From NCBI GenBank assembly GCA_036832975.1, contig DAITQM010000006.1:43037-107036 (forward strand): a stretch of DNA of 64,000 nucleotides, given 5' to 3'. Positions 27,721-36,537 of this stretch are shown here, piece after piece. The notes beneath the pieces were generated by a model that worked only from the letters and a program-made list of their open reading frames with translations, was not told where the DNA came from and did no database searches. The stretch's first letter is position 1, and each line of letters starts with the position of its first letter. This stretch comes from DAITQM01 sp036832975. Its GTDB lineage: Bacteria; Pseudomonadota; Gammaproteobacteria; Xanthomonadales; Wenzhouxiangellaceae. A program made the position numbers and the translations under genes.

Positions 27721-29106
27721 ATGAAGTGGCATCTTACGTTTACGGCACTGGCCGCTCTCGGCTTCAGTGCGAGCAGCGCGGGGCAGATACCGGCCGCGGT
27801 TCAACCGCTGTTGTACGAACTGGCCGAGGCGCCGGAGGCCGGCCGTATCGAGGCCGATATCCGCAAGTTGGTGTCATTCGGTACACGCCATACCTTGTCT
27901 GAAACACAGTCGGACAACCACGGCATCGGCGCGGCGCGGCGCTGGATCAAGGACGAGTTCGAGCGCATATCCAGCGCCTGCGGCGGTTGCCTGGAAGTGA
28001 GCATGGTGTCAGGGACGGTGTCCGGCGAGGCACGCATCCCAGAACCGGTGGAGGTGGTCAGCGTCATCGCCATACAGCGCGGCAGCCTCGATCCGAATCG
28101 CTACATCATGATGAGCGGGGATATCGATTCGCGGGTCAGCGACGTGATGGATGCGGTCAGCGATTCCCCCGGCGCCAACGACAATGCCTCGGGCATCGCC
28201 GGCGTCTTGGAGGCGGCGCGTATTCTAAGCCGGCACCGCTTTGCCGGTTCCATCGTCTACGCTGCTCTGGCCGGCGAGGAACAGGGTTTGTTCGGCGGCC
28301 AGATACTGGCTGAGAAAGCGCAACGCGAAGGCTGGACTGTGAGCGGGATTTTGAACAACGACATGATCGGCAATATCAGCGGCATCGATGGCATTGTCGA
28401 TAATCATACCGTGCGAGTTTTTTCGGAAGGCACACGGGCCACCGAGACCGCCGACGAAGCCCGTTTGCGCCGCTTCACCGGCGGTGAAGTCGATTCACCG
28501 TCGCGCAACCTGGCGCGCTACATTCACCGCCTGGCCGGGCAATATATGCCGGCCCTCGATGTCATGCTGATCTATCGCCTGGACCGCTTCGGCCGCGGCG
28601 GCCATCATCGGCCGTTCAACGACGCCGGCTTTCCCGGTGTACGGTTGATGGAAACGCACGAGCATTATCACCGCCAGCATCAGGATCTGCGCACCGAAAA
28701 CGGCATCGTCTACGGCGATACGATCGATGGCGTCGATTTCGCATTTGCCGCCAAGGCGACGGCGTTGAACGTGATTACGCTGGCCGCGCTGAGTGCGGCG
28801 CCGCCGACCCCGATGGATGTCGAGATCGAAGGAGCCGTATCGCCGGATACCACGCTGCGCTGGCAGCGGCCGGCGGGCAAGGCCGCCGGCAATCTCGCCG
28901 GTTACAAGTTGTATTGGCGGCTGACGACCGATCCCATCTGGACGCACAGCCGCTGGGTCGGCGAGGTCACCGAATACACGTTGAAAAATATCGTCATCGA
29001 CAATTATTTCTTTGGCGTCGCCAGCGTTGCCAAAGACGGCAGCGAAAGCCCGGTGGTCTTTCCCGGCCCGGCCGGCGCCTTCCCGCCGGGCGGTAACGGG
29101 CAGTAA
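27721..29106 (+). CDS. Secreted M28 family metallopeptidase with C-terminal fibronectin-like domain
   Basis: A 461-residue exported peptidase. The signal peptide ends near FSASSAGQ. The M28 two-zinc site is complete: SGDIDSR, SPGANDNASGIAGVLEAARIL, the catalytic Glu pair in AALAGEEQGLFGG, LNNDMIGN and the His in METHEHYHRQHQ. A fibronectin type III-like domain occupies about residues 365-450 (PPTPMDVEIEG...LAGYKLYWR...YFFGVASVAKDG). It stands alone between oppositely oriented genes. It probably cleaves N-terminal residues from peptides in the periplasm or outside the cell. Confidence 0.88.
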   Translation: MKWHLTFTALAALGFSASSAGQIPAAVQPLLYELAEAPEAGRIEADIRKLVSFGTRHTLSETQSDNHGIGAARRWIKDEFERISSACGGCLEVSMVSGTVSGEARIPEPVEVVSVIAIQRGSLDPNRYIMMSGDIDSRVSDVMDAVSDSPGANDNASGIAGVLEAARILSRHRFAGSIVYAALAGEEQGLFGGQILAEKAQREGWTVSGILNNDMIGNISGIDGIVDNHTVRVFSEGTRATETADEARLRRFTGGEVDSPSRNLARYIHRLAGQYMPALDVMLIYRLDRFGRGGHHRPFNDAGFPGVRLMETHEHYHRQHQDLRTENGIVYGDTIDGVDFAFAAKATALNVITLAALSAAPPTPMDVEIEGAVSPDTTLRWQRPAGKAAGNLAGYKLYWRLTTDPIWTHSRWVGEVTEYTLKNIVIDNYFFGVASVAKDGSESPVVFPGPAGAFPPGGNGQ

Positions 29107-29206
29107 TCAATGGTGCTAGCTTGCGTCTGGCGAGTGGACTGATCTTGACCGTCCCCCGTAACCGGGGATCAGCAGTCCGCAGGTTCGCGATCGGGAAAGC
29201 GCCGGA

Positions 29207-29734
29207 TCACGAATCAGCCGGGGCAGTGTCTGCGGTGGGCAGCAGGCGCAAGGCTTCATCGAGTGTTGAGTAGTGCCGGCAGGCGGCCGGCTGGCCGGCG
29301 GCCGGCGCGCCAAGGGCGATGATCCGCAGACCGGCGGCGTGCGCCGCCTGAAGATTCAGCGGATCGCCGCCGATGTACCAGACCGCCGCGGGTTCGACGG
29401 CGGTTCTGTGCGCCACCTTGAGCAGTGCCGCGGCACGTTTCTGGCGCCGGCCGAGCAGCGGCGACGGCAGGTAAAGCACACCGTCGAGGTGGGAGCCGAG
29501 GCGGGTGAGATGTTCGTGGATGTTTTGCTGCAACAAAAGATGGCGGTCCATCGAGCGCCGCGTTGGCTGCCACTGTTCCGGTTGGTTCATCACGACCAGC
29601 AGCCGCCATTGACCGTGGCTGTAGGCACAGAGCGCTTCGAGGGCAGCGCGCTCGGGGGCATCGCCGCCGGCGGTCAGCAACGCGGCCTCGACCAGCAAAA
29701 GACAGCAGGGGGGGTCTTCAATGGCAGGGGTCAT
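29207..29734 (-). CDS. GmhB-like HAD protein lacking the catalytic aspartates
   Basis: A 175-residue protein in the position where gmhB (heptose-bisphosphate phosphatase) often follows glyS, overlapping glyS by 4 bases. The HAD layout can be followed: an N-terminal strand CCLLLVEAALLT where DxDGT is expected, LLVVMNQPEQWQ for the VVTNQSG loop, LDGVLYLPSP for the LDGIYYCP segment, and WYIGGDPLNLQAAHAAG for the GDxxxD metal loop. The nucleophile Asp pair is absent (Val-Glu-Ala) and the last metal Asp is replaced. The gene is intact, so it may be a non-catalytic relic or have a new role. Phosphatase activity is not expected. Confidence 0.7.
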   Translation of the reverse strand: MTPAIEDPPCCLLLVEAALLTAGGDAPERAALEALCAYSHGQWRLLVVMNQPEQWQPTRRSMDRHLLLQQNIHEHLTRLGSHLDGVLYLPSPLLGRRQKRAAALLKVAHRTAVEPAAVWYIGGDPLNLQAAHAAGLRIIALGAPAAGQPAACRHYSTLDEALRLLPTADTAPADS

Positions 29735-29737
29735 CGT

Positions 29738-31831
29738 TCAGACCGCCAGTAAGCCGAGGTCAGCGATGCCGAGGAACAAGCGGCGCAGCGCGGCGAGCAG
29801 CGCCAGGCGGTTATGACGGCGCGGTAGATCGTCGACCATCACCATCACGTCGGTGAAAAACCGATCGACCGCCGGCGCCAGGCGGGCGAGGTCGGCGCAT
29901 GCCGCATGGTAATCGTGGCCATGGACGGCAAGGCGCCTTTGGTGCTTGTCGATCGCATCGTACAGCGCCTGTTCGGCGGGGTCATCGAACAGCGTCTCGT
30001 CGATCCCGGGCAACTCGCCGGCCGCCGCCTGGCGCAAGAGGTTGGCGGCCCGCTTGTTGGCCTGGCTGAGAGCCTGGATCGCCGGGTCGGCGGCGAAGGC
30101 CTCGAGGCCGCGGGCCCGGGCCGCGATGTCGATGAGGTCGTCGCCGCCGGCGGCGAAGACGGCCTGTATCGTCTGGGCGCCGATGCCCTGATCGCGCAGA
30201 TAACCGGCCAGGCGCTCGAATATAAAGTCGCGAACGTCGGCGATGAGCGCCGCGCTCGGCTTGAGTTTATCGGCCAAGCCGGCGGCAGCCAGCGACAGCA
30301 CGAGATCGAGCCCGATCTCGACGCCGCCTTCGATCACGGTTCTGACCAGGCCGAGCGCCGCCCGGCGCAAGGCGTAGGGATCGCCCTTGCCGCTCGGTTT
30401 CAGGCCGGCGGCAAAGATGCCGACCAGCGTATCGGCGCGGTCGGCGATGGCGAGCAGGCTGCCTGCCTCGTCGGCGGCGACCGGATCGCCGGCGCGGCGC
30501 GGCAGGTAGTGGGATTCGATTGCCGCGGCGACGGCCTCGGACTCGCCCGCGTGCAGCGCGTAATAGCGGCCCATAACGCCTTGCAGTTCCGGAAACTCGC
30601 CGACCATCAATGTCGCCAGGTCGCAGCGCGCCAGTTCTGCGGCGCGCTGGAGCGGGGCGCTTTCAAGCCCCAGCTTGTCGGCCAGGCGCGTGGCGAGCTG
30701 CGTGACGCGGCGCGTCTTGTCGGCCAGCGATCCGAGTTGGCGCTGGTAGACCATCGACTCGAGCGCCGGGGCGTAAGCGGCCAGCGGCTGGCGGCAATCT
30801 TGTTCCCAGAAAAACCGCGCATCCTCGAGGCGCGGCCGGATCACCCGCTCGAAGCCGGCGCGCACCTGTTCGGGATCGGTGCTTTCGAGGTTGGCGAACG
30901 CGACGAAACGGGGCGCGAGGCACCCGGCAGCGTCATAGAGCGGGAAAAACTTCTGGTGGTGCGTCATGCTGCCGGCCAGGGCCGGGGCCGGGACCGCCAA
31001 ATAGGCTGGGTCGAAGGCGCAGAGCAAGCCGACCGGCCATTCGGTCAGCGCCGCGACTTCGTCGAGCAGCGCCTCATCCGCCCCGCCGTCTTCCGCCGCG
31101 GCGCAGTTGAGACCCGCCTGCTCGGCCAGACGCTGCAACTGCTGCTCGATCGTCGCGCGCCGGGCCGCGGTATCGACCATCACCTTCGCCTGATTGAGCA
31201 CCGTTTCGTAAGCGCCGGCAGCGGGCACCGCGAGCGGTTCGGGGGCGTGGATGCGGTGGCCGCGGGTCAGGCGATCGGCGGTTTGACCAAGACATTTGAC
31301 CGGCAACACCACCGTACCGTGCAGGGCGAGCAGCCAGTGCACCGGGCGAACAAAAGCGAAATCGTGATCGCCCCAGCGCATCGGTCGGGCGATCGGCAGT
31401 TTGGCCAGTGCCGCGGCCAAAAGCTCGGACAAAAGGTCGCCCAGCGGCCGGCCGGGCTCGGTGTGGCGGTGTACCAGCCAGCGGCCTTGGTCGTTTTCGA
31501 GTGTCGCGAGGGCATCGACCTCGATCCCCACCGAACGCGCAAAACCCAAGGCCGCGGCGGTCGGTTGGCCGGCGGCATCGAAGGCCCGATTCAGCGCTGG
31601 ACCGCGGCGTTCTACCTCGCGATCCGCCTGCCGCGCGGCGACGGCGGGAATCCGGACCGCCAGCCGGCGCGGCGTTGCAAACGCGCGGGCACCGGCCGCG
31701 TCGTGGGCCAGCGCGGCACGCTCGAAGGCGGCGATCAGTTCGGTGCAGAGCGCCGCAGCCAGCCGGTTCAACTCGCCCGGCGGCAGTTCTTCGCAGCCGA
31801 TTTCGAGCAAAAGGTCGGCGGTCTCAGACAT
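29738..31831 (-). CDS. glyS: Glycyl-tRNA synthetase beta subunit
   Basis: The beta chain of the tetrameric bacterial glycyl-tRNA synthetase, which helps bind and edit tRNA-Gly. The open frame begins upstream at 31900, but the ATG at 31831 gives the family start MSETADLLLEIGCEELPPGE and a 697-residue protein. Features include LAVRIPAVAARQ, MRWGDHDFAFVRPVHWLLAL, FFPLYDAAGCLAPRFV, the HD-like EFPELQGVMGRYYA and a C-terminal DALR-like anticodon-binding region (VMVMVDDLPRRHNRLALLAAL). It overlaps glyQ by 8 bases, so the two subunits are co-translated. A large antisense frame across this gene is a GC-rich shadow. Confidence 0.96.
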   Translation of the reverse strand: MSETADLLLEIGCEELPPGELNRLAAALCTELIAAFERAALAHDAAGARAFATPRRLAVRIPAVAARQADREVERRGPALNRAFDAAGQPTAAALGFARSVGIEVDALATLENDQGRWLVHRHTEPGRPLGDLLSELLAAALAKLPIARPMRWGDHDFAFVRPVHWLLALHGTVVLPVKCLGQTADRLTRGHRIHAPEPLAVPAAGAYETVLNQAKVMVDTAARRATIEQQLQRLAEQAGLNCAAAEDGGADEALLDEVAALTEWPVGLLCAFDPAYLAVPAPALAGSMTHHQKFFPLYDAAGCLAPRFVAFANLESTDPEQVRAGFERVIRPRLEDARFFWEQDCRQPLAAYAPALESMVYQRQLGSLADKTRRVTQLATRLADKLGLESAPLQRAAELARCDLATLMVGEFPELQGVMGRYYALHAGESEAVAAAIESHYLPRRAGDPVAADEAGSLLAIADRADTLVGIFAAGLKPSGKGDPYALRRAALGLVRTVIEGGVEIGLDLVLSLAAAGLADKLKPSAALIADVRDFIFERLAGYLRDQGIGAQTIQAVFAAGGDDLIDIAARARGLEAFAADPAIQALSQANKRAANLLRQAAAGELPGIDETLFDDPAEQALYDAIDKHQRRLAVHGHDYHAACADLARLAPAVDRFFTDVMVMVDDLPRRHNRLALLAALRRLFLGIADLGLLAV

Positions 31832-32744
31832 GGCCGGCCTCCGTCTGCCCGGCCGGAGCGAGGACGCCCGCGGCGGCCAGCCGTTCGCGGCTGGCGACAT
31901 AACCCTCCGCCGCCTGGCTGGCGATATCCCGGACGCGCAACAGGTAACGTTGCCGCTCGGTCACCGAGATGGCGCGCCGGGCATCGAGCAGATTGAAACG
32001 ATGCGAGGCTTTCAACACCTGCTCGTAAGCCGGGAGCGGCAGATCGGCGGCGATCAGCCGGCGGGCCTCGGCCTCGGCGTGGTCGAAGGCCGAAAAAAGC
32101 CAGTCCGTATCGGCTTCCTCGAAGTTGTAACGCGACATTTCCACCTCGTTTTGATGAAAGACGTCGCGGTAAGTGACGGGGTGTCCCTGGTGTTCGGCCC
32201 ACACCAGATCGTAGACGCTGTCGACGCCTTGCAGATCCATCGCCAAACGTTCCAGGCCATACGTGATCTCGCCGGTGACCGGGCGGCATTCCAGGCCGCC
32301 GGCCTGCTGGAAATACGTGAACTGCGTGATTTCCATGCCATTCAGCCACACTTCCCAGCCCAGACCCCAGGCGCCGAGCGCCGGCGATTCCCAGTTGTCC
32401 TCGACGAAGCGGATGTCGTGCACGCGCCGGTCGATACCGACGGCGGCGAGCGATTCCAGATACAACGCTTGGATATCGTCGGGTGAGGGTTTCAACACGA
32501 CCTGGTACTGGTAGTAATGCTGCAGGCGGTTGGGATTATCGCCGTACCGGCCGTCGGTTGGCCGCCGGCACGGCTGGACATAGGCGGCGCGCCACGGTTC
32601 GGGTCCCAGAGCGCGCAGAAACGTCGCGGGATGAAAGGTTCCCGCCCCGACTTCCAGGTCGAGTGGCTGGACGATCGTGCAGCCCGCCGCGGCCCAGTAG
32701 CGTTCGAGACGGAAAATAAAATCCTGAAAAGTCAAGCGTTCCAT
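31824..32744 (-). CDS. glyQ: Glycyl-tRNA synthetase alpha subunit
   Basis: The catalytic chain that activates glycine. 306 residues, standard length, with the family start TFQDFIFRLERYWAAAGCTI, the class II motifs FLRALGPEPWRAAYVQPCRRPTDGRYG and NRLQHYYQYQVVLKPSP, then GWEVWLNGMEITQFTYFQQ and GLERLAMDLQGVDSVYDLVW. It is the first gene of the glyQ-glyS-gmhB-like unit on the minus strand. Confidence 0.97.
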   Translation of the reverse strand: MERLTFQDFIFRLERYWAAAGCTIVQPLDLEVGAGTFHPATFLRALGPEPWRAAYVQPCRRPTDGRYGDNPNRLQHYYQYQVVLKPSPDDIQALYLESLAAVGIDRRVHDIRFVEDNWESPALGAWGLGWEVWLNGMEITQFTYFQQAGGLECRPVTGEITYGLERLAMDLQGVDSVYDLVWAEHQGHPVTYRDVFHQNEVEMSRYNFEEADTDWLFSAFDHAEAEARRLIAADLPLPAYEQVLKASHRFNLLDARRAISVTERQRYLLRVRDIASQAAEGYVASRERLAAAGVLAPAGQTEAGHV

Positions 32745-33130
32745 GATGCCGACGATAAAGCGCTGTGTTCGATACGTTTCATGATAAAATCAATTGCAGG
32801 CTGTTTGTCCCCTTGCTGCTGTCGTACGAGCCGCTCTAGGACGTGGCCCGGTCCACCTGAGTTTGATATGTCTGTACGTGGCATAAGTAATTGATTTATA
32901 TAGAAAAGCCATCGAATTTTTTCAAGCCACGGGGGTGCCCCTGGCGGAGGCAGTACCGAAGTGGCCCGAAAGGATCGAGAACCCGGCGGCGGAATTGGCG
33001 GAATTTGTTGTTGCTGCGATAGACTATTTACAATATACTGAGATGTGATTTTGCGCAACCTGGACTCCTCGCTTGTGACTTTCTCGTTGCTGCAGGATCG
33101 TCAAATCAACAATATTTTGGGGTAATTCCG
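32745..33130. other. Intergenic region between divergent glyQ and an IPTL-CTERM gene
   Basis: 386 bases with no supportable gene. It must hold the promoters of glyQ (leftward) and of the IPTL-CTERM gene (rightward). Several AT-rich stretches, around 32890-32925 and 33020-33050, are candidates for promoter elements, but no clear boxes can be assigned. Confidence 0.5.
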
Positions 33131-33832
33131 ATGGTATGCCAAAACTTGTCTCGTTTACCGATTTTCTTGATTTTCTTCATCGCTGCTGCGGCAGCCGAAG
33201 TCGCGCCGAACGATGTTAATATCGCCACAGGCCCTGCAGTTCCGGCTGCCCAAGGGACGGTCATCGTTGCCGGCGGGTTCACGGCGGGAACATCACCGAC
33301 TCAGGACGGCCGTATTTTCCGGGACGGTATTCCCAGTACCTGCCCGAGTAAGGCATATCCCGGCCTTTTCGCTGCGGGCACCATTTTCCATTTCGAGCAA
33401 TTCGAGTTGGTCAACAATGCGGCCGCTCCGGTTTGCGCCACCATCAATTTCAACCCGGATACGCCGGCAGCCGGCAATGCCTGCAACGTCAACGCTCATA
33501 TTTCGGCCTATATAGGTTCATACGATCCCGCTAATCAGGCAGCCAACTTCGTAGGTGACGTGGGCTCCAGCGTCACACAACCGTTTTCTTTCGAGGTTCC
33601 GGCTAACTCCAGTGTGATCTTGGTGGTGAGCACCACAAACGGCGCGGATCCCTTGGCCAACTGCAACTTCGAGTTCAGTTTCAATCCGGCCGAGTTATCT
33701 TTACCTGCTGGCGGGCCCGCATTGCCACCGCCGCCGTCAATACCGACTTTGTCGATGTACGGTCTTGCCGCCTTCGCGCTGGCTTTGTTCATCGTCGGTC
33801 TCGTCACACTTCGCAAACGCGCTGAGCGCTGA
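33131..33832 (+). CDS. Secreted IPTL-CTERM sorting-domain protein
   Basis: A 233-residue exported protein. It has an N-terminal signal peptide (IFLIFFIAAAAAE), a beta-rich middle with paired cysteines (STCPSKAYPG, PVCATINFN, GNACNVNAH, LANCNFEF), and a proline linker followed by the sorting signal IPTLSMYGLAAFALALFIVG and the basic tail TLRKRAER. This tripartite end matches the IPTL-CTERM type, processed by a dedicated exosortase that is not in this window. The middle domain is not recognised; it may be an adhesin-like or extracellular polymer-associated protein. Confidence 0.85.
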   Translation: MVCQNLSRLPIFLIFFIAAAAAEVAPNDVNIATGPAVPAAQGTVIVAGGFTAGTSPTQDGRIFRDGIPSTCPSKAYPGLFAAGTIFHFEQFELVNNAAAPVCATINFNPDTPAAGNACNVNAHISAYIGSYDPANQAANFVGDVGSSVTQPFSFEVPANSSVILVVSTTNGADPLANCNFEFSFNPAELSLPAGGPALPPPPSIPTLSMYGLAAFALALFIVGLVTLRKRAER

Positions 33833-33892
33833 TAATCGAGGTGGCGTTGCGATCTACGCAACAGAATCGACCGTAACACATCGAAGCCTACA

Positions 33893-33916
33893 GCAAGGGG
33901 CGGCAACGCCCCTTGC
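33893..33916 (+). terminator. Perfect hairpin after the IPTL-CTERM gene
   Basis: GCAAGGGGCG (33893-33902) pairs exactly with CGCCCCTTGC (33907-33916) around a GCAA tetraloop. It has no T run, so it may be a processing or Rho-type stop signal rather than a standard terminator. Confidence 0.5.
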
Positions 33917-34034
33917 AGTGCTGCCTGTGCCGACCAAGTAGATCGATACTCCCATACCCCATAAGGCGCGATCGTTACAGCACGCTTCGGCCGTCGCATC
34001 GGGGTCACGGGCCGAAATTGGTTATAATCCAACG

Positions 34035-34814
34035 ATGAACAAGCTTGATCACGTGCTGCGCCGGGCGCCGCTCGCCATCGTCAAGACCGGTGGTACGATC
34101 CCGGCGCTCGCCGATCGTTTCGGCGATTTCGAAGACTGGTTCGAGGCCGCCCTCGGCGACCGCCTGCCGCTCGTCGTGATCGATGCGGTCGAAGGCGGCG
34201 AATTGCCGCCGGCCGGCAGCCTCGCTGGGATTGTCGTCACTGGTTCGCCGGCTATGGTCTCGGACCGCGAGCCGTGGAGCGAGCGTTTGGCCGCCTGGCT
34301 CGCGCCGCTGGTCGCCGCCGGCCCGCCGCTGCTCGGGGTCTGTTACGGCCACCAGTTGCTGGCCCGGGCGCTGGGCGGCGTCGTCGGCCCCAACCCCGCC
34401 GGCCGGCAGATCGGCAGCCGCGAAATCGCCTTGACCGAAGCCGGCATCGCCGATCCGTTGCTCGGTGCGTTGAAAACCGATCCTTGGGTGCAGACCACGC
34501 ACCGCGAGCGGATTCTGACCCCGCCGCCCGGTGGTGTGGTACTGGCCACCACGCCACTCGATCCGTATCACGCGATGCGTTTCGGGCCGGTTGCCTGGGG
34601 TGTGCAGTTCCACCCCGAATTTTCCGCCGACGTGATGCGGGGTTATCTCGAAGCGCGGGCCGAGGTGTTGCGCGGCGAGGGGCTGCCGGTTGCGGAGATG
34701 ATCGCCGCGGCCCGCCCGACGCCGGTCGCCCGCGGCCTGCTCGACAGCTTCGCCTTTCTCTGTTACAGCCGGCAAGCCGAAATCGCCGAGCGCCTGGAGT
34801 GCCAGCCGGCCTGA
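34035..34814 (+). CDS. Class I glutamine amidotransferase-like protein
   Basis: A 259-residue cytoplasmic protein of the GuaA-like GATase1 family. The nucleophile elbow LLGVCYGHQLLARALGG places the catalytic Cys at residue 103, and the His-Glu pair is in GVQFHPEFSADVM. IVVTGSPAMVSDREPW forms the oxyanion region. No synthetase domain is fused, so this is not GMP synthase. Solo members act in gamma-glutamyl hydrolysis or donate ammonia to unknown partners. The M14 peptidase gene follows after 4 bases. Confidence 0.87.
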   Translation: MNKLDHVLRRAPLAIVKTGGTIPALADRFGDFEDWFEAALGDRLPLVVIDAVEGGELPPAGSLAGIVVTGSPAMVSDREPWSERLAAWLAPLVAAGPPLLGVCYGHQLLARALGGVVGPNPAGRQIGSREIALTEAGIADPLLGALKTDPWVQTTHRERILTPPPGGVVLATTPLDPYHAMRFGPVAWGVQFHPEFSADVMRGYLEARAEVLRGEGLPVAEMIAAARPTPVARGLLDSFAFLCYSRQAEIAERLECQPA

Positions 34815-34818
34815 GTGC

Positions 34819-36537
34819 ATGGCTGAGGGACGGCGCAAGCATCGGCCGGGATGGCCGCCCGTCATTCTGCCGCTGCTCGCCGTTATTTCCTTCGCCGCGC
34901 CTGGCGCCGACCAGGTATGGCGCGTACACACCGACGACCCGCGGCAAATCGCCTGGCTGAAAGACCATTTCGATGTCTGGACCCGCGAGCGGACGAGCGG
35001 CGCCTGGCTGGTACGGATCGATGAGCAAGACATCGCACAGCTCGACGCCCTGCATATCCCATATACCGTCGATATCGCCCTGAGCGCCGGGCTCGACCGG
35101 CCGTTCGAATTGACCGGTCTGGCCGGCGAAGGGGTTGATTTCATCGCCGGCTTTCCCTGCTACCGGACCGTTCCGAAGACCCACACCGACCTTGCGGCGC
35201 TGGCCGCCGCTCATCCCGACCTTGCCGAATGGCGGGATATCGGCGACAGTTGGCGCAAAATCGACGGCACGGGCGGTTTCGACCTTTTTGCCCTGGTGCT
35301 CGCCAACCGCTTGAACGGACGGCCGAAAAGCCCGTTCGTGATCATCGCCGCGATGCACGCCCGCGAATACGCCACCGCCGAACTGGCGGCACGTTTCGCC
35401 GAACGTTTAATCGACGGTTACGGTACCGATCCCGATATCACCTGGCTTTTGGATTTCATCGAAATTCATATCATCGCGCAGTTGAATCCCGACGGCCGGG
35501 TGCTCGCCGAACAGAACGCAACCCGCTTTAAGCGCAAGAACGACGATGCCGATTTCTGCCCGGCGGATACGGTGGATCGGGGGATCGATCTCAATCGTAA
35601 CAGCTCGGTGTTGTGGGGCGGCGGCAGCACTGCCGCGTGCAATGAAACCTTTCGCGGCCCGGCGGCGGGGTCGGAACCGGAAACCCAAGCGATCGAGGCT
35701 TATCTCAGCGGCGTGTTAACCGATCAACGGCCGGGACCGCCGGACGATCTGGGCAGCGCCGCGCCGGCGACGACCGAGGGCTTGTTCATCTCGCTGCACA
35801 GCTTCGGAGAGCTGGTTCTTTTCCCGTGGGAGCAGACACCGATCAACAGCGCCAACCATGCCGCGCTCCGGACCCTCGGACGGAAACTCGCATTCTTCAA
35901 CGGCTATCGGGCGTGCCAGGATTGTCTCGGCACCGCTTCGGGCACGACGGTGGATTTCGCCTACGGCGAATTCGGCGTCGCGGCTTATACGTTCGAAATC
36001 GGCAACAATTTCTTCGAATCCTGTCAGACATTCGAACAAACCGTGCTGCCGGACAATCTGGAGGCACTGCTTTTTGCCGCCAAGGCAGCGCGCCGGCCGT
36101 ACCTCGAACCGGCGGCGCCGGAAGTGATCGATCTGGCGGTGACGCCGTCCGCCGTCCCGTCGGATGGGACGCTGACCGTGACGGCGGTCATCGACGATAC
36201 CCGGCGGCGGAGTACCAGCGACGATCCCTCCGAACCGCCCGACACAGCCAATGACGTGACCGGCGCGCTGTTGTCGGTCGCGCTGCCCGGTTTTGCCGGC
36301 GGTATGGAGATTCCATTCACGGCCGCCGACGGCGCCTTTGACAGTCCAGTGGAAGCCGTCGTCGCTATCCTTGACGGCGCACTGCTCCCTCCCGGGCGAT
36401 CGCTGGTGTTTGCCACCGGCAGCGATAACGACGGCAGCGGCGTGGCGAGCGCGGTCTTCGTCGATTCTGAAGAACTGATCTTCGGCGATGGATTTGAATC
36501 ATCAGGGAGCCCACGGGAGATCGAACATGCCAGGTAA
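34819..36537 (+). CDS. Secreted M14 zinc carboxypeptidase with F-x-DGFE tail
   Basis: A 572-residue exported carboxypeptidase. The hydrophobic leader ILPLLAVISFAAPG is near residues 15-30. The zinc ligands HxxE are in AAMHAREYATAE, the third ligand His in SLHSFGELVLFPW, the Arg/Asn site in GIDLNRNSSVLWGG and the general base Glu in AYTFEIGNNF. A C-terminal beta domain (about 425-550) precedes EELIFGDGFESSGSPREIEH. The IFGDGFE segment matches tails of other secreted proteins in the window; the 11 residues after it overlap the start of the next gene and may be an extension. Confidence 0.88.
   Translation: MAEGRRKHRPGWPPVILPLLAVISFAAPGADQVWRVHTDDPRQIAWLKDHFDVWTRERTSGAWLVRIDEQDIAQLDALHIPYTVDIALSAGLDRPFELTGLAGEGVDFIAGFPCYRTVPKTHTDLAALAAAHPDLAEWRDIGDSWRKIDGTGGFDLFALVLANRLNGRPKSPFVIIAAMHAREYATAELAARFAERLIDGYGTDPDITWLLDFIEIHIIAQLNPDGRVLAEQNATRFKRKNDDADFCPADTVDRGIDLNRNSSVLWGGGSTAACNETFRGPAAGSEPETQAIEAYLSGVLTDQRPGPPDDLGSAAPATTEGLFISLHSFGELVLFPWEQTPINSANHAALRTLGRKLAFFNGYRACQDCLGTASGTTVDFAYGEFGVAAYTFEIGNNFFESCQTFEQTVLPDNLEALLFAAKAARRPYLEPAAPEVIDLAVTPSAVPSDGTLTVTAVIDDTRRRSTSDDPSEPPDTANDVTGALLSVALPGFAGGMEIPFTAADGAFDSPVEAVVAILDGALLPPGRSLVFATGSDNDGSGVASAVFVDSEELIFGDGFESSGSPREIEHAR

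Noticed and set aside
29906..31996. A 696-codon plus-strand open frame across glyS
   Set aside because: It is antisense to a clearly conserved glyS/glyQ pair; its translation has no motifs and is a GC-rich shadow.
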